Of a stretch of 64,000 nt of DNA, positions 8,588 through 16,779 are shown one piece after another. Origin of the DNA: Algoriphagus mannitolivorans DSM 15301 (GTDB lineage: Bacteria > Bacteroidota > Bacteroidia > Cytophagales > Cyclobacteriaceae). Both the position numbers and the translations under genes were made by a program. Numbering within the stretch: the stretch's first letter is position 1; each line of letters opens with the position of its first letter. Under the pieces are notes generated by a model. It saw only the letters and a program-made list of their open reading frames with translations. It had not been told where the DNA came from and ran no database searches. Where the stretch lies: the NCBI RefSeq assembly GCF_000429425.1, contig NZ_AUBV01000010.1, positions 186,001 through 250,000 on the forward strand, written 5' to 3'.

Positions 8588-9355
8588 ATGCAAGACTTAA
8601 GAGGATTTCTGGATGAAAAGGTCCAGCAATACAATCAGCCGGGCTTTATTCCAAATGATCCCATCTCCATTCCTCACCAGTTCTCCAAAAAAGAGGACAT
8701 CGAAATCTCAGGATTCTTCGCGGCGATTTTGGCCTGGGGCCAGCGAAAAACTATCATCAACAAGTGCAACGAGCTTTTCCGATTAATGGATCGAGCTCCG
8801 CATGAATTTCTTCTTAATCACCAAGAGGAGGATTTGAAGCGGTTTTTAGACTTCAAGCACCGAACCTTTAATTCCACGGATACACTTTATTTCATTCATT
8901 TCCTCTCTTGGTTTTACAGGAATCATCAAAGTCTGGAGGAAGCTTTTCTTATAGGACAAACAGGGGATGTGAACGCCATGGAATCCATCTTGACAAAATT
9001 CCACGAAAAGTTTTTTAGTCTGCCTGATGCGCCTTCAAGGACTAAAAAACACATTGCGACTCCAGCCAGAAAAGCGGCCTGTAAGCGGATCAACATGTTT
9101 CTCCGCTGGATGGTAAGATCCGATGACAAAGGAGTTGATTTTGGAATTTGGAATAGAATCCAGCCTTCTCAATTGATTTGCCCTTGTGACTTGCACGTGG
9201 ACAGAGTGGGAAGGAAGCTGGGATTGATCACCCGAAAGCAAACGGATTGGTTGACCGCTTTGGAATTGACCGAAAAACTCAGAGAGCTGGATCCTCAAGA
9301 TCCGGTGAAATATGACTTTGCCTTATTCGGATTGGGAATAGAGGAGAAGTTCTGA
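8588..9355 (+). CDS. TIGR02757 / DUF2400 family protein, DNA-glycosylase-like fold suspected
   Basis: 255 aa from the ATG at 8588. An in-frame TTG at 8573 would overlap the previous gene. The sequence fits the TIGR02757 (DUF2400) family, common in Bacteroidota and of unknown function: FFAAILAWGQRKTI near the N-terminus and a C-terminal block CPCDLHVDRVGRKLGL followed by DPVKYDFALFGLG. That block resembles the segment of HhH-GPD DNA glycosylases around D-x-H-V-x-R-v. The glycosylase relationship is my inference and no catalytic Lys/Asp pair is established. It is convergent with msrB (1 bp between stops). Confidence 0.8.
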   Translation: MQDLRGFLDEKVQQYNQPGFIPNDPISIPHQFSKKEDIEISGFFAAILAWGQRKTIINKCNELFRLMDRAPHEFLLNHQEEDLKRFLDFKHRTFNSTDTLYFIHFLSWFYRNHQSLEEAFLIGQTGDVNAMESILTKFHEKFFSLPDAPSRTKKHIATPARKAACKRINMFLRWMVRSDDKGVDFGIWNRIQPSQLICPCDLHVDRVGRKLGLITRKQTDWLTALELTEKLRELDPQDPVKYDFALFGLGIEEKF

Positions 9356-9356
9356 T

Positions 9357-9797
9357 TTACTCCTCTTTCTTGAAGTCCATGCTCACGGAATTGATGCAAT
9401 AACGGATTCCTCCCTGATCTTTGGGTCCGTCCGGAAACCGATGTCCCAAATGTCCACCGCATTTTCCACAGAGAATTTCTTCCCGGATCATAAAATGACT
9501 GTAGTCCATCTGAACATCGATGGCTTCTGGTCGGATAGGTTCTGTAAAACTGGGCCAGCCACAGCCACTGTCGTATTTTTTGGAGGAATGGAAAATTTCA
9601 TTTCCACAGGCCTTGCACTCATAGATGCCGGTGTCTTTGTTGAGGTAGTATTGGCCGGTAAAAGGTCTTTCCGTTCCTTTTTCTCTCAGAACATGATAGG
9701 ATTGAGGATCCAGGATTTCCTGCCACTCCTGCTCGGGTTTTTGAACTGGATACGATTTAGACTCCTTTTTACCTTTGTTTCGATCAAAAATTCCCAT
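9357..9797 (-). CDS. msrB: Peptide-methionine (R)-S-oxide reductase
   Basis: 146 aa. MsrB reduces the R epimer of methionine sulfoxide in proteins. Two zinc-binding CxxC pairs (Cys61/64 and Cys110/113) and the catalytic Cys134 in RYCINS are all present, as is GCGWPSF. There is no obvious signal peptide (MGIFDRNKGKKESK), so a cytoplasmic enzyme is expected. It is a stand-alone MsrB without an MsrA domain. It reads towards the TIGR02757 gene. Confidence 0.95.
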   Translation of the reverse strand: MGIFDRNKGKKESKSYPVQKPEQEWQEILDPQSYHVLREKGTERPFTGQYYLNKDTGIYECKACGNEIFHSSKKYDSGCGWPSFTEPIRPEAIDVQMDYSHFMIREEILCGKCGGHLGHRFPDGPKDQGGIRYCINSVSMDFKKEE

Positions 9798-9844
9798 AAC
9801 AAATACGCATTAGTTTATTAACTCAGTAAGTCAATAACTGCCCT

Positions 9845-12238
9845 TTAGTCTTCAGGGTTCAAAATCAATTTTCCAATAGACTTTGATTTGATCCTCTCCT
9901 CGTTCATTTCCTGAGGCCTGTATCTTCCTTTTGTGTAAAGCTCCTTTTGATCAGCGTAATGCTTGCTGAATCGGTTTCCGCTATTTCCTGTGGGAAGAAC
10001 TGAAACCGAGCTTTCTACGTCGGCGAAGTCTAAAATAATTCTCATGGCAGGACCTGAAGTCACTTGGTAAATGCCTTCCCCATTCAGATCAAAAGCGAGC
10101 TTGTTAATTGCCTCTTCATTAGCTTCCACCGATCCTGATTTTACATTGAATATTTTATCCAGAGGTTTTTGGCTTCCCAAAGGATGTGGGTGCTCCAAGT
10201 TTACGGCATTTCTCCAAGCCCATTTTTTGGAATCCTTTCCAAATTGATCTCTGAGTTCTTGAAAAGTCAGTGATAGAGCCTGAGTAATGATTTCTTTTTT
10301 GGTTTCCAATTCTGGAGTGCTTCTATTGTCCCACCAAGGGTTTTGTTCTTGGGTGATAAAAAGCCTATTGCTCCGGATCATCATGAAGGTTTCCAGATAA
10401 GCTTTGAAACTGTCTTTCCCTAACTCGTCTTCCATGGAAAGCCGAAGAACATGATAAAGCCATTTGTAATAAATCGTGGGGTTCAAGGAATTCAGTGGAT
10501 GACCTCCATCCCAATTGGATAAGGATTCCAGCTCCTCTTTAAATTCCTTGAATTCCGCAGAATCAATTTGACTGGTCATATACCTTGCAATCTCGGCACT
10601 GGTTTCATTGATGGTTTCCACTTGCAGTTTCTTTGTGGCTTCCAAGTCCCAATCCTCCTTGGCAGTGATCGCCTTTGAAATTCTCTCCCATCGGTCTCCT
10701 GGATAATAATACCCCGGGAAAAAGACCCCGCTTCGGGTGGAATCAGGTTGGTTGTTTGCAGAGGCTACAAAACCGCTTGGGGGATTGATGCTTCTTGGGT
10801 TTTCGGAAAATGGATACCAGCCTTGGACTTGGGAATCTGGATCTGAACCATCCGTGAAGATTTTTGAATTGGTTTTTGGGCTTCGGATGGGAAGTTTTGC
10901 GGCAGCCCACCAAGCGATATTGCCTTCAGCATCTCCATACATGATATTTAGCCCCGGTGCATGGATCAGCGATCCGGCATCTTCTACTTCCCTGAGATTC
11001 GGGGCATGGTTCATTCGATAAATGGCCTGAAGTGCTTGGGTGGGTTCTTGAGTATAAACCCACCAAGATGCTACTGGATTGCTGGTCAAAGCTGCAATTT
11101 CTTTGGAGACAGAGTTTAAAATAGGACCATGTACAGTTTCTCTAATTTCAAATTCAATTGGTTCCTGGCCTTTGATTTGGATGGTTTCTTTCCTTGAACT
11201 GATTGGGGAGGTGGTGTCTCCGATAAGGATTTCGTTGGGATTGGAGGGATTTAATTTTTCCTCGAAAAAGTCCTGATCGTCATTTTCAAACATCGTCAGC
11301 CCAATGCTGTGTCTTCTACTATGGCCTACCAGTCCAAACGGAACACCTGCCAAATGATTTCCATAAAAACTAAATCCGGGATATTCTATGTGGGCTTCAA
11401 ACCAAACTGATGGAGATGAAAAGCCTATATGGGTGTCATTGTTGAAAAGTACTTTTCCCGATTTGGTTTTTTTGCCTGAAATCACCCAACTATTGGACCC
11501 TTCTAATAGAGGAGAAGGAAGTTTATCCAAAAGGGCTGTCAAATCAGACTTCACTTCTGAAGCGATGGAGCTAGAATCCGAATAATGCACCGGGATGACA
11601 TGATGCTCGGGTAATGTCTGTACTGAAAGTGCGCTGAGGTATTCGGGTCCAAGTTCTCTGGCCATTTTGGTGACCAGAGGATCTGTTTTTAACGCCATTG
11701 CAAATGTGAAGGACATGTATCCGATTATGGAGTGCATATCTTCCAGAGTATAGGGTCTGGGTTTTTCTCCCAAAAGGAGATATTCAATAGGAAGTTGACC
11801 GTTTTCGATATAGGCATTTACACCCCTGATGTAGGCTTCAGCTGCTGCTCCCCAGCGGGTGTTTCCTTCTTTGATAAAAGCCTGAGTGCTTTCTTTGGCA
11901 TGCTTGGGAATACCCAGTGTGTGAAAAAACTTATCGATGTCTACTAAATCCGGCCCAAGAAACTCAGCCAAAGTTCCTGATCCGACTCTCCGCATCATCT
12001 CCAATTGAAAGAGGCGCTCTTGGGCATGGATATACCCTAAAGCCTGATAGGCGTCTGCTTCATTTTGCGCATAAATATGCGGAATTCCATACTTATCAAA
12101 ATGAATTTCAGCTTGTTGTGTTAGGCCTTCTAAAGTGACTTTTCCTTCATATTTTGGGCTTTGCCAAAAAATAAATCCCAAAATTCCCAGGATTATCAGA
12201 ACGATGAAACCACCCAAAAAACCAAAGATTCTATTCAT
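9845..12238 (-). CDS. Penicillin acylase family protein (Ntn hydrolase)
   Basis: 797 aa precursor of an N-terminal-nucleophile amidohydrolase. A hydrophobic export/anchor segment lies at 7-26. The alpha-chain region contains GIPHIYAQNEADAYQALGY. The autoprocessing site is GSNSW with candidate nucleophile Ser248, preceded by a linker as usual for the family. NNDTHIGFSSPSVW and the beta-chain follow. Members hydrolyse the amide of acylated substrates such as penicillins, cyclic-lipopeptide side chains or acyl-homoserine lactones. The substrate here is not predictable from sequence or neighbours. It appears to be a single-gene unit. Confidence 0.9.
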   Translation of the reverse strand: MNRIFGFLGGFIVLIILGILGFIFWQSPKYEGKVTLEGLTQQAEIHFDKYGIPHIYAQNEADAYQALGYIHAQERLFQLEMMRRVGSGTLAEFLGPDLVDIDKFFHTLGIPKHAKESTQAFIKEGNTRWGAAAEAYIRGVNAYIENGQLPIEYLLLGEKPRPYTLEDMHSIIGYMSFTFAMALKTDPLVTKMARELGPEYLSALSVQTLPEHHVIPVHYSDSSSIASEVKSDLTALLDKLPSPLLEGSNSWVISGKKTKSGKVLFNNDTHIGFSSPSVWFEAHIEYPGFSFYGNHLAGVPFGLVGHSRRHSIGLTMFENDDQDFFEEKLNPSNPNEILIGDTTSPISSRKETIQIKGQEPIEFEIRETVHGPILNSVSKEIAALTSNPVASWWVYTQEPTQALQAIYRMNHAPNLREVEDAGSLIHAPGLNIMYGDAEGNIAWWAAAKLPIRSPKTNSKIFTDGSDPDSQVQGWYPFSENPRSINPPSGFVASANNQPDSTRSGVFFPGYYYPGDRWERISKAITAKEDWDLEATKKLQVETINETSAEIARYMTSQIDSAEFKEFKEELESLSNWDGGHPLNSLNPTIYYKWLYHVLRLSMEDELGKDSFKAYLETFMMIRSNRLFITQEQNPWWDNRSTPELETKKEIITQALSLTFQELRDQFGKDSKKWAWRNAVNLEHPHPLGSQKPLDKIFNVKSGSVEANEEAINKLAFDLNGEGIYQVTSGPAMRIILDFADVESSVSVLPTGNSGNRFSKHYADQKELYTKGRYRPQEMNEERIKSKSIGKLILNPED

Positions 12239-12295
12239 AGCTTGGAGATTTTTTGGAAAAGATAAGGGAATCCTTGCTTAGGAAAAAGGAAAGGT

Positions 12296-13477
12296 TTAGT
12301 CGGTATCAATGGCCTGCAAAATCATTCGACAGGCCTCCCTGATTTGATCCTCGGTGATCACTAGGGGAGGTGCGATTCGCATGGAGTCATCACAAAACAA
12401 AAACCAGTCGGTGATCACCCCCAGTTCAATTGCCCTGTCTATGATAGGTTTTAGGATGTCAAAAGAATCAAATTCCACGGCCATCATCAATCCTTTATTC
12501 CGGATGGATCTGATTTTAGGATGCACCAGTAAGCTTTTAAAAAGATTTGCCTTGGCCTCGACCTGGGAAATCAGGTTTTCTTCCAGTAGAATCTTTAAGG
12601 TGGCTAGAGAAGCAGCAGCGCTCACCGGATGCCCTCCAAATGTGGTAATATGGCCAAGTAAGGGGTTGTTTTTAAAGACTCCCATCACTTCCTTATTAGC
12701 GATAAAGGCACCGATCGGCATTCCACCGCCCATTCCTTTGGCGCAAACCAACACATCGGGAACGATGTCAAAATGCTCAAAAGCCCAAAACTTTCCGGTT
12801 CTCCCAAATCCTGCCTGGATTTCATCCAAAATCAAAAGTGTCCCGGTTTCATCGCAACGTCTTCTCAAGGCTTGGAAATATTCCTTGCAAGCCACTCTAA
12901 TTCCAGCTTCGCCTTGAATGGTTTCAATGATAACAGCTGCGGTATCTGGGGTGATTTGTGTCAAATCTGAAAAACTACCATAAAAGATGTTTTTAATCCC
13001 TGGCAGGAGTGGTCGATAGGCTCTTTTGAAAATTTCATTTCCTCCCACACTCAATGAACCATGACTGCTGCCATGATAAGCATTGACACAGGAGAGAATT
13101 TCCCGCCGATTGGTGTATCGTTTTGCGAGCTTTAATGCACCTTCCACTGCTTCCGAACCGCTGTTTACCAAATAGACATTGTCCAAGGTGTCTGGAAGAG
13201 TATCTGTGAGCGCTTTGGCAAGTTCTACTTGAGGGCTTTGGACATATTCTCCATACACCATCAGGTGGAGGTATTTGTCCAGTTGGTTATGGATAGCTTG
13301 AAGAACCTTGGGATGGCGGTGACCCACATTGCTGACTCCAATTCCGGAAATTAGGTCCAGGTATTTTTCTCCATTTGGCCCAAAAAGGTAAACTCCTTCG
13401 GCTTTTTCCACCTCGATCATCAAGGGGAAATCAGTCGTTTGGGCAAGGTGGGAAAGAAATAGCTGTCGGTTATTCAT
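12296..13477 (-). CDS. Class III PLP-dependent aminotransferase (acetylornithine/ornithine type)
   Basis: 393 aa. It carries the class III hallmarks: NSGSEAVEGALKLAKRYT for phosphate/cofactor binding, LDEIQAGFGRTG with Asp218 near the pyridine nitrogen, and the Schiff-base lysine Lys247 in VCAKGMGGGMPIGA. Length and motifs fit the ArgD/RocD/GabT group. No arginine or proline biosynthesis gene is adjacent; proC is 45 kb away. The amino donor therefore stays open. The gene is followed on the same strand by the penicillin-acylase-family gene and preceded by a methyltransferase gene with 16 bp spacing. Confidence 0.88.
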   Translation of the reverse strand: MNNRQLFLSHLAQTTDFPLMIEVEKAEGVYLFGPNGEKYLDLISGIGVSNVGHRHPKVLQAIHNQLDKYLHLMVYGEYVQSPQVELAKALTDTLPDTLDNVYLVNSGSEAVEGALKLAKRYTNRREILSCVNAYHGSSHGSLSVGGNEIFKRAYRPLLPGIKNIFYGSFSDLTQITPDTAAVIIETIQGEAGIRVACKEYFQALRRRCDETGTLLILDEIQAGFGRTGKFWAFEHFDIVPDVLVCAKGMGGGMPIGAFIANKEVMGVFKNNPLLGHITTFGGHPVSAAASLATLKILLEENLISQVEAKANLFKSLLVHPKIRSIRNKGLMMAVEFDSFDILKPIIDRAIELGVITDWFLFCDDSMRIAPPLVITEDQIREACRMILQAIDTD

Positions 13478-13493
13478 GACGGATTAAAGCAAA

Positions 13494-14390
13494 TCAGAAG
13501 CTTGAAAATCTAAAAAAGATGCCCAAGGGAAGTTTTTTGCCCTGCTTCTCCTCAAGGTACAATTCCCCGTGCTCTGCATTTTTCACCTCTCCAAAATTTG
13601 ATTGAATCAAATTGGCAGCAATGATAGAAGAGAAGCTCAAGGAATACATATTCAAAATCAGGAAGTGGTTTTTGGGATCCAAGATTTCTCTACAAGTTTT
13701 GAGCATTTCGTTGATTTGCTCCTCCAGAATCCATTTTTCCCCGTCAGGCCCCCTTCCATAGGCAGGAGGATCCAGAATGATGCCTTGGTAGGTATTTCCT
13801 CGCCTGGCCTCACGCTTGATGAATTTCATTGCATCATCTACAATCCAACGGATTCCATCCAAGCCGGAAGACTCCATGTTGTGTTTGGTCCAGGTCACCA
13901 CCTGCTTGACCGAATCCAAATGAGAAACCTCCGCTCCGGCAGCTCGAGCGGCCACACTGGCAGCCCCGGTATACCCGAAGAGGTTGAGGACTTTTGGTTT
14001 TGCCCCGGGAAAAGTTTTGATTTTTTGGTATAGATAATCCCAGTTTACCGCCTGCTCCGGGAATAGCCCGATGTGCTTGAAAGAAGTCTGAGCAAGGTTT
14101 AAAGTGATTTTCAATCCTTCTGCATTTTCATACCCGATTTGCCAATTGTGAGGCATAGGTTTAAGTTGTTGCCATTGGCCTTTTTCGGGATTGCTTTTTT
14201 CTTTGGCAAAATGGGCATGTGCCAAACTCTTCCATTCTGATTCAGGAAGGGATTTATCCCAAATAGCCTGTGGCTCTGGCCGGCTCAGAATATATTTTCC
14301 AAATCTTTCCAATTTTTCAAATCCGCCGGTGTCGATCAATTCATAATCTTTCCAAGGACCGGGACAAAGGGATAAAATGCTCTCTTTCAT
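13494..14390 (-). CDS. Class I SAM-dependent methyltransferase, RlmI-like
   Basis: 298 aa from the ATG at 14390. SAM-binding motif I is seen in VLNLFGYTGAASVAARAAGAEVSHLDS, and the catalytic-loop motif is DPPAYGRG, as in rRNA/RNA methyltransferases of the RlmI/RlmK group. An in-frame ATG at 14414 is possible, but a good -7 box (TATTTTTG, minus strand, 14403-14396) lies between the two, favouring the shorter form. The N-terminal PWKDYELIDTGGFEKLERFGKY is typical of the Bacteroidota version. The exact nucleotide modified is unknown. It probably heads a unit with the downstream aminotransferase (16 bp gap). Confidence 0.82.
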   Translation of the reverse strand: MKESILSLCPGPWKDYELIDTGGFEKLERFGKYILSRPEPQAIWDKSLPESEWKSLAHAHFAKEKSNPEKGQWQQLKPMPHNWQIGYENAEGLKITLNLAQTSFKHIGLFPEQAVNWDYLYQKIKTFPGAKPKVLNLFGYTGAASVAARAAGAEVSHLDSVKQVVTWTKHNMESSGLDGIRWIVDDAMKFIKREARRGNTYQGIILDPPAYGRGPDGEKWILEEQINEMLKTCREILDPKNHFLILNMYSLSFSSIIAANLIQSNFGEVKNAEHGELYLEEKQGKKLPLGIFFRFSSF

Positions 14391-14395
14391 TGTGG

Positions 14396-14403
14396 CAAAA
14401 ATA
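14396..14403 (-). promoter_or_regulatory. -7 promoter box TATTTTTG
   Basis: On the minus strand the box reads TATTTTTG, matching TAnnTTTG. A TTTG lies 22 bp upstream (14426-14429), slightly farther than the usual 19-20 bp. It would give a very short leader for the methyltransferase gene starting at 14390. Confidence 0.4.
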
Positions 14404-14558
14404 GGCATTCTCATGAGCTTTGAAGCAAAGGGTCAAGGATAAACCCATTTCGGGATAATTTGTCTAGGTCTTGCTGGGGATAGAAATTCCATGGGCATGG
14501 TTTTCAGGGAAATGGGTGGGCTAAGCCAGAAAGGTACTGGCGCAGGCCTATTTTTTAT

Positions 14559-14566
14559 TACTTTTG
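14559..14566 (+). promoter_or_regulatory. -7 promoter box TACTTTTG upstream of the aminolipid operon
   Basis: TACTTTTG matches the Bacteroidota TAnnTTTG box 66 bp upstream of the GlsA-like gene. I see no clear TTTG at -33, so this is a weak call. The rest of 14415-14632 shows nothing else recognisable. Confidence 0.35.
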
Positions 14567-14632
14567 GTTTAGGGAGAAAGGACTAGAAACCCATAATCCG
14601 AATGCATTCGCCCAAAATTTCCAGCAAATAGT

Positions 14633-15454
14633 ATGTCCGAAAAATTCATAGACATAGAAAAAGCCATTGGGTCCAAAAACCCAAAACTATTGAAATGGTT
14701 GCCTGGTTTTGTATTGAATTATATCAAGCGGGTGACACATGAAGAGTGGCTCAATTCAGTACTGAAAAAGCACCTGGAAAAAAAAGGGTTGGACTTTGCA
14801 GCTGCTTTGATTCAGGAGTTTGAGGTAAAGGTAGAGTTGATCGGGGCTGAGAATATCCCAAAAGAAGGAGGAGTCATCCTAGCGGCCAATCATCCCCTGG
14901 GTGGAATGGATGGCATAGCCTTAATTCATGCAGTGGGGAAGTATAGACCGGATATCCGGTTTTTGGTCAATGATCTTTTGATGACATTCGACAATTTCCA
15001 GCCGATATTTATTCCGATCAATAAACACGGGAAAAACTCTAAAGAGGCCAGTAAAAAAATCGAAGACGCTTATTCCAATGGGCATGCGGTTTTGATCTTT
15101 CCTGCGGGTCTGGTTTCCAGAAAACAACAGGGGATCGTTCAGGATTTAGAATGGAAAAAAAGCTTTATCACCAAGGCTAGAAAGTACCAGTTGGATGTGC
15201 TGCCTTGTCATATCGGAGGTAGGAATTCTGAGTTTTTTTATAATCTTGCCAATTGGAGAAAAAGGCTTGGACTAAAAGCCAATGTGGAGATGTTCTGGTT
15301 GGTGGATGAAATGTACCGACAACGAGGCAAGAAAATAGTAATTCAAATCGGCAAGCCGATAGGTAAAGAAAATTTTGACCAGGCCAGAAATGATGGCTCA
15401 TGGGCTGAAAAAGTAAAAAAGGAAGTTTACAAACTTGAAAAATCGCATGCATAA
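14633..15454 (+). CDS. glsA: GlsA-like O-acyltransferase (aminolipid synthesis)
   Basis: 273 aa LPLAT/PlsC-superfamily acyltransferase. The catalytic motif is NHPLGGMD, with one residue more between His and Asp than the usual Hx4D. This is the form found in the Bacteroidota OlsA/GlsA group. FPAGLVSRKQQG replaces the PlsC FPEG motif. With its neighbour GlsB it would make N-acyloxyacyl glycine or serine-glycine lipids, membrane aminolipids of this phylum: GlsB N-acylates the amino acid and GlsA adds the second, ester-linked chain. The pair overlaps by 8 bp (ATGCATAA). Assignment rests on motif and neighbourhood, and an ornithine-lipid substrate is possible. Confidence 0.75.
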   Translation: MSEKFIDIEKAIGSKNPKLLKWLPGFVLNYIKRVTHEEWLNSVLKKHLEKKGLDFAAALIQEFEVKVELIGAENIPKEGGVILAANHPLGGMDGIALIHAVGKYRPDIRFLVNDLLMTFDNFQPIFIPINKHGKNSKEASKKIEDAYSNGHAVLIFPAGLVSRKQQGIVQDLEWKKSFITKARKYQLDVLPCHIGGRNSEFFYNLANWRKRLGLKANVEMFWLVDEMYRQRGKKIVIQIGKPIGKENFDQARNDGSWAEKVKKEVYKLEKSHA

Positions 15455-16406
15455 GGAGGTTCCGATTATTCCGCCTGTTTCCAAAGAGTTGCTTAAATCT
15501 GAGCTTACTCCGGAGAGATTTCTGCGATATACCAACAACGGGAATAATCTGGTTTATCTGGTAAATCACCACAATGCACCCAATGTGGTCCGGGAAATCG
15601 GAAGATTGAGAGAACTCACTTTCAGAGCTGCTGGTGGAGGCACTGGACAGTCATTGGACTTGGATGAAAATGACATCTGTGAAAACTGCTATGATCAATT
15701 GATCACTTGGAATGAAGAGGATCAGGAAATCGTTGCTGGGTACCGGGTGATCATGTGTAAGAAAGCAATTTTACCTGACGGAAAGCTGAACTTGTCCACG
15801 ACTCATCTCTTTGATTTTTCAGAAAAGTTTGTGAAGGAATTTATCCCATCCACCTTGGAATTGGGAAGGTCTTTTGTTCAGCCCAAATACCAGCCCAGTC
15901 TGGATAACCGAAAAGGTCTCTTCAGCTTGGATAATTTATGGGATGGGCTAGGAGCAGTGGTAATGCTCAACCCAGAAGTGAAATACCTATTCGGGAAAGT
16001 GACCATGTACCCACATTTCAACCGGGAAGGCAGGGATTTATTATTGTTCTTTATGAATTATTATTTCCCTGATCATGAGGAGCTTGTGCGTCCAAAGAAA
16101 AACCTTCTCTTGACCTATGAGACGGATATTTTGGAGAAGCCCAACCCATTTGAAGGAATGGAATACAAGGATGGTTATAAGTTGCTCAATGGAAAAATCA
16201 GAGCCTTGGGAGAGAATATTCCCCCTTTGATCAATACCTACATGAACCTTTCCCCGACTATGAAAACCTTTGGGACAGCCCTCAACGATGAATTTGGAGA
16301 GGTGGAGGAAACAGGAATCATGATCACCCTATCTGATATCTACGAAAGCAAAAAGCACCGGCATATGGATACTTTCGAAAGAGATCGAGTCTATGGAAGC
16401 AGATAA
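15447..16406 (+). CDS. glsB: GlsB/OlsB-like GNAT-family N-acyltransferase
   Basis: 319 aa. An N-terminal GNAT-like acyltransferase region (about 40-200) contains RELTFRAAGGGTG, EIVAGYRVIMCKK and STLELGRSFVQPKY. These match the hemolysin-type/OlsB N-acyltransferase family that attaches a 3-hydroxy fatty acid to an amino acid. The ATG at 15447 is inside the end of glsA; a TTG 12 bp earlier is less likely. Its end overlaps the CoA-binding gene by 14 bp, so three genes form one coupled unit. The role in glycine-lipid synthesis is inferred from characterised Bacteroides homologues. Confidence 0.77.
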   Translation: MHKEVPIIPPVSKELLKSELTPERFLRYTNNGNNLVYLVNHHNAPNVVREIGRLRELTFRAAGGGTGQSLDLDENDICENCYDQLITWNEEDQEIVAGYRVIMCKKAILPDGKLNLSTTHLFDFSEKFVKEFIPSTLELGRSFVQPKYQPSLDNRKGLFSLDNLWDGLGAVVMLNPEVKYLFGKVTMYPHFNREGRDLLLFFMNYYFPDHEELVRPKKNLLLTYETDILEKPNPFEGMEYKDGYKLLNGKIRALGENIPPLINTYMNLSPTMKTFGTALNDEFGEVEETGIMITLSDIYESKKHRHMDTFERDRVYGSR

Positions 16407-16779
16407 AAAACTGTCCAAGAAAACCCTGATTGTAGGAGCCACACCCAATCCTTCAAGGTATGCCTATTTAGCTGCTAAGATGTTTTCGGAAAGGGGCTTA
16501 GAATTCATACCCATAGGAATCAAAAAAGGGCAAGTATTTGGCAAGGAAATTCTTGATCTAAGAGCTAAGCCAGAACTGGAAAATATCGATACGATTACCT
16601 TATACATCGGGCCAGATCACCAGGAAGAATGGATGGATTACCTCATAGGTCTCAAGCCTAATCGAATCATTTTTAATCCCGGCGCAGAAAACCCAAAGTT
16701 TTTTAAAAAGGCTCAAAATGCCGGAATAGAGGCTCTTCCTGCCTGTAATTTGGTTATGTTGAGTACCGGTCAGTTTTGA
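16393..16779 (+). CDS. CoA-binding domain protein (YccU-like)
   Basis: 128 aa, essentially a single Rossmann-type CoA-binding domain: LIVGATPNPSRYAYLAAKMF, FIPIGIKKG and IFNPGAENPKFFKKAQNAGI. Stand-alone proteins of this type bind CoA or a nucleotide, but their role is not settled. It overlaps glsB by 14 bp on the same strand, suggesting it serves or is expressed with lipid acylation. Its last 26 bp overlap the end of blh on the opposite strand, with no room for a separate terminator. Confidence 0.85.
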   Translation: MEADKKLSKKTLIVGATPNPSRYAYLAAKMFSERGLEFIPIGIKKGQVFGKEILDLRAKPELENIDTITLYIGPDHQEEWMDYLIGLKPNRIIFNPGAENPKFFKKAQNAGIEALPACNLVMLSTGQF

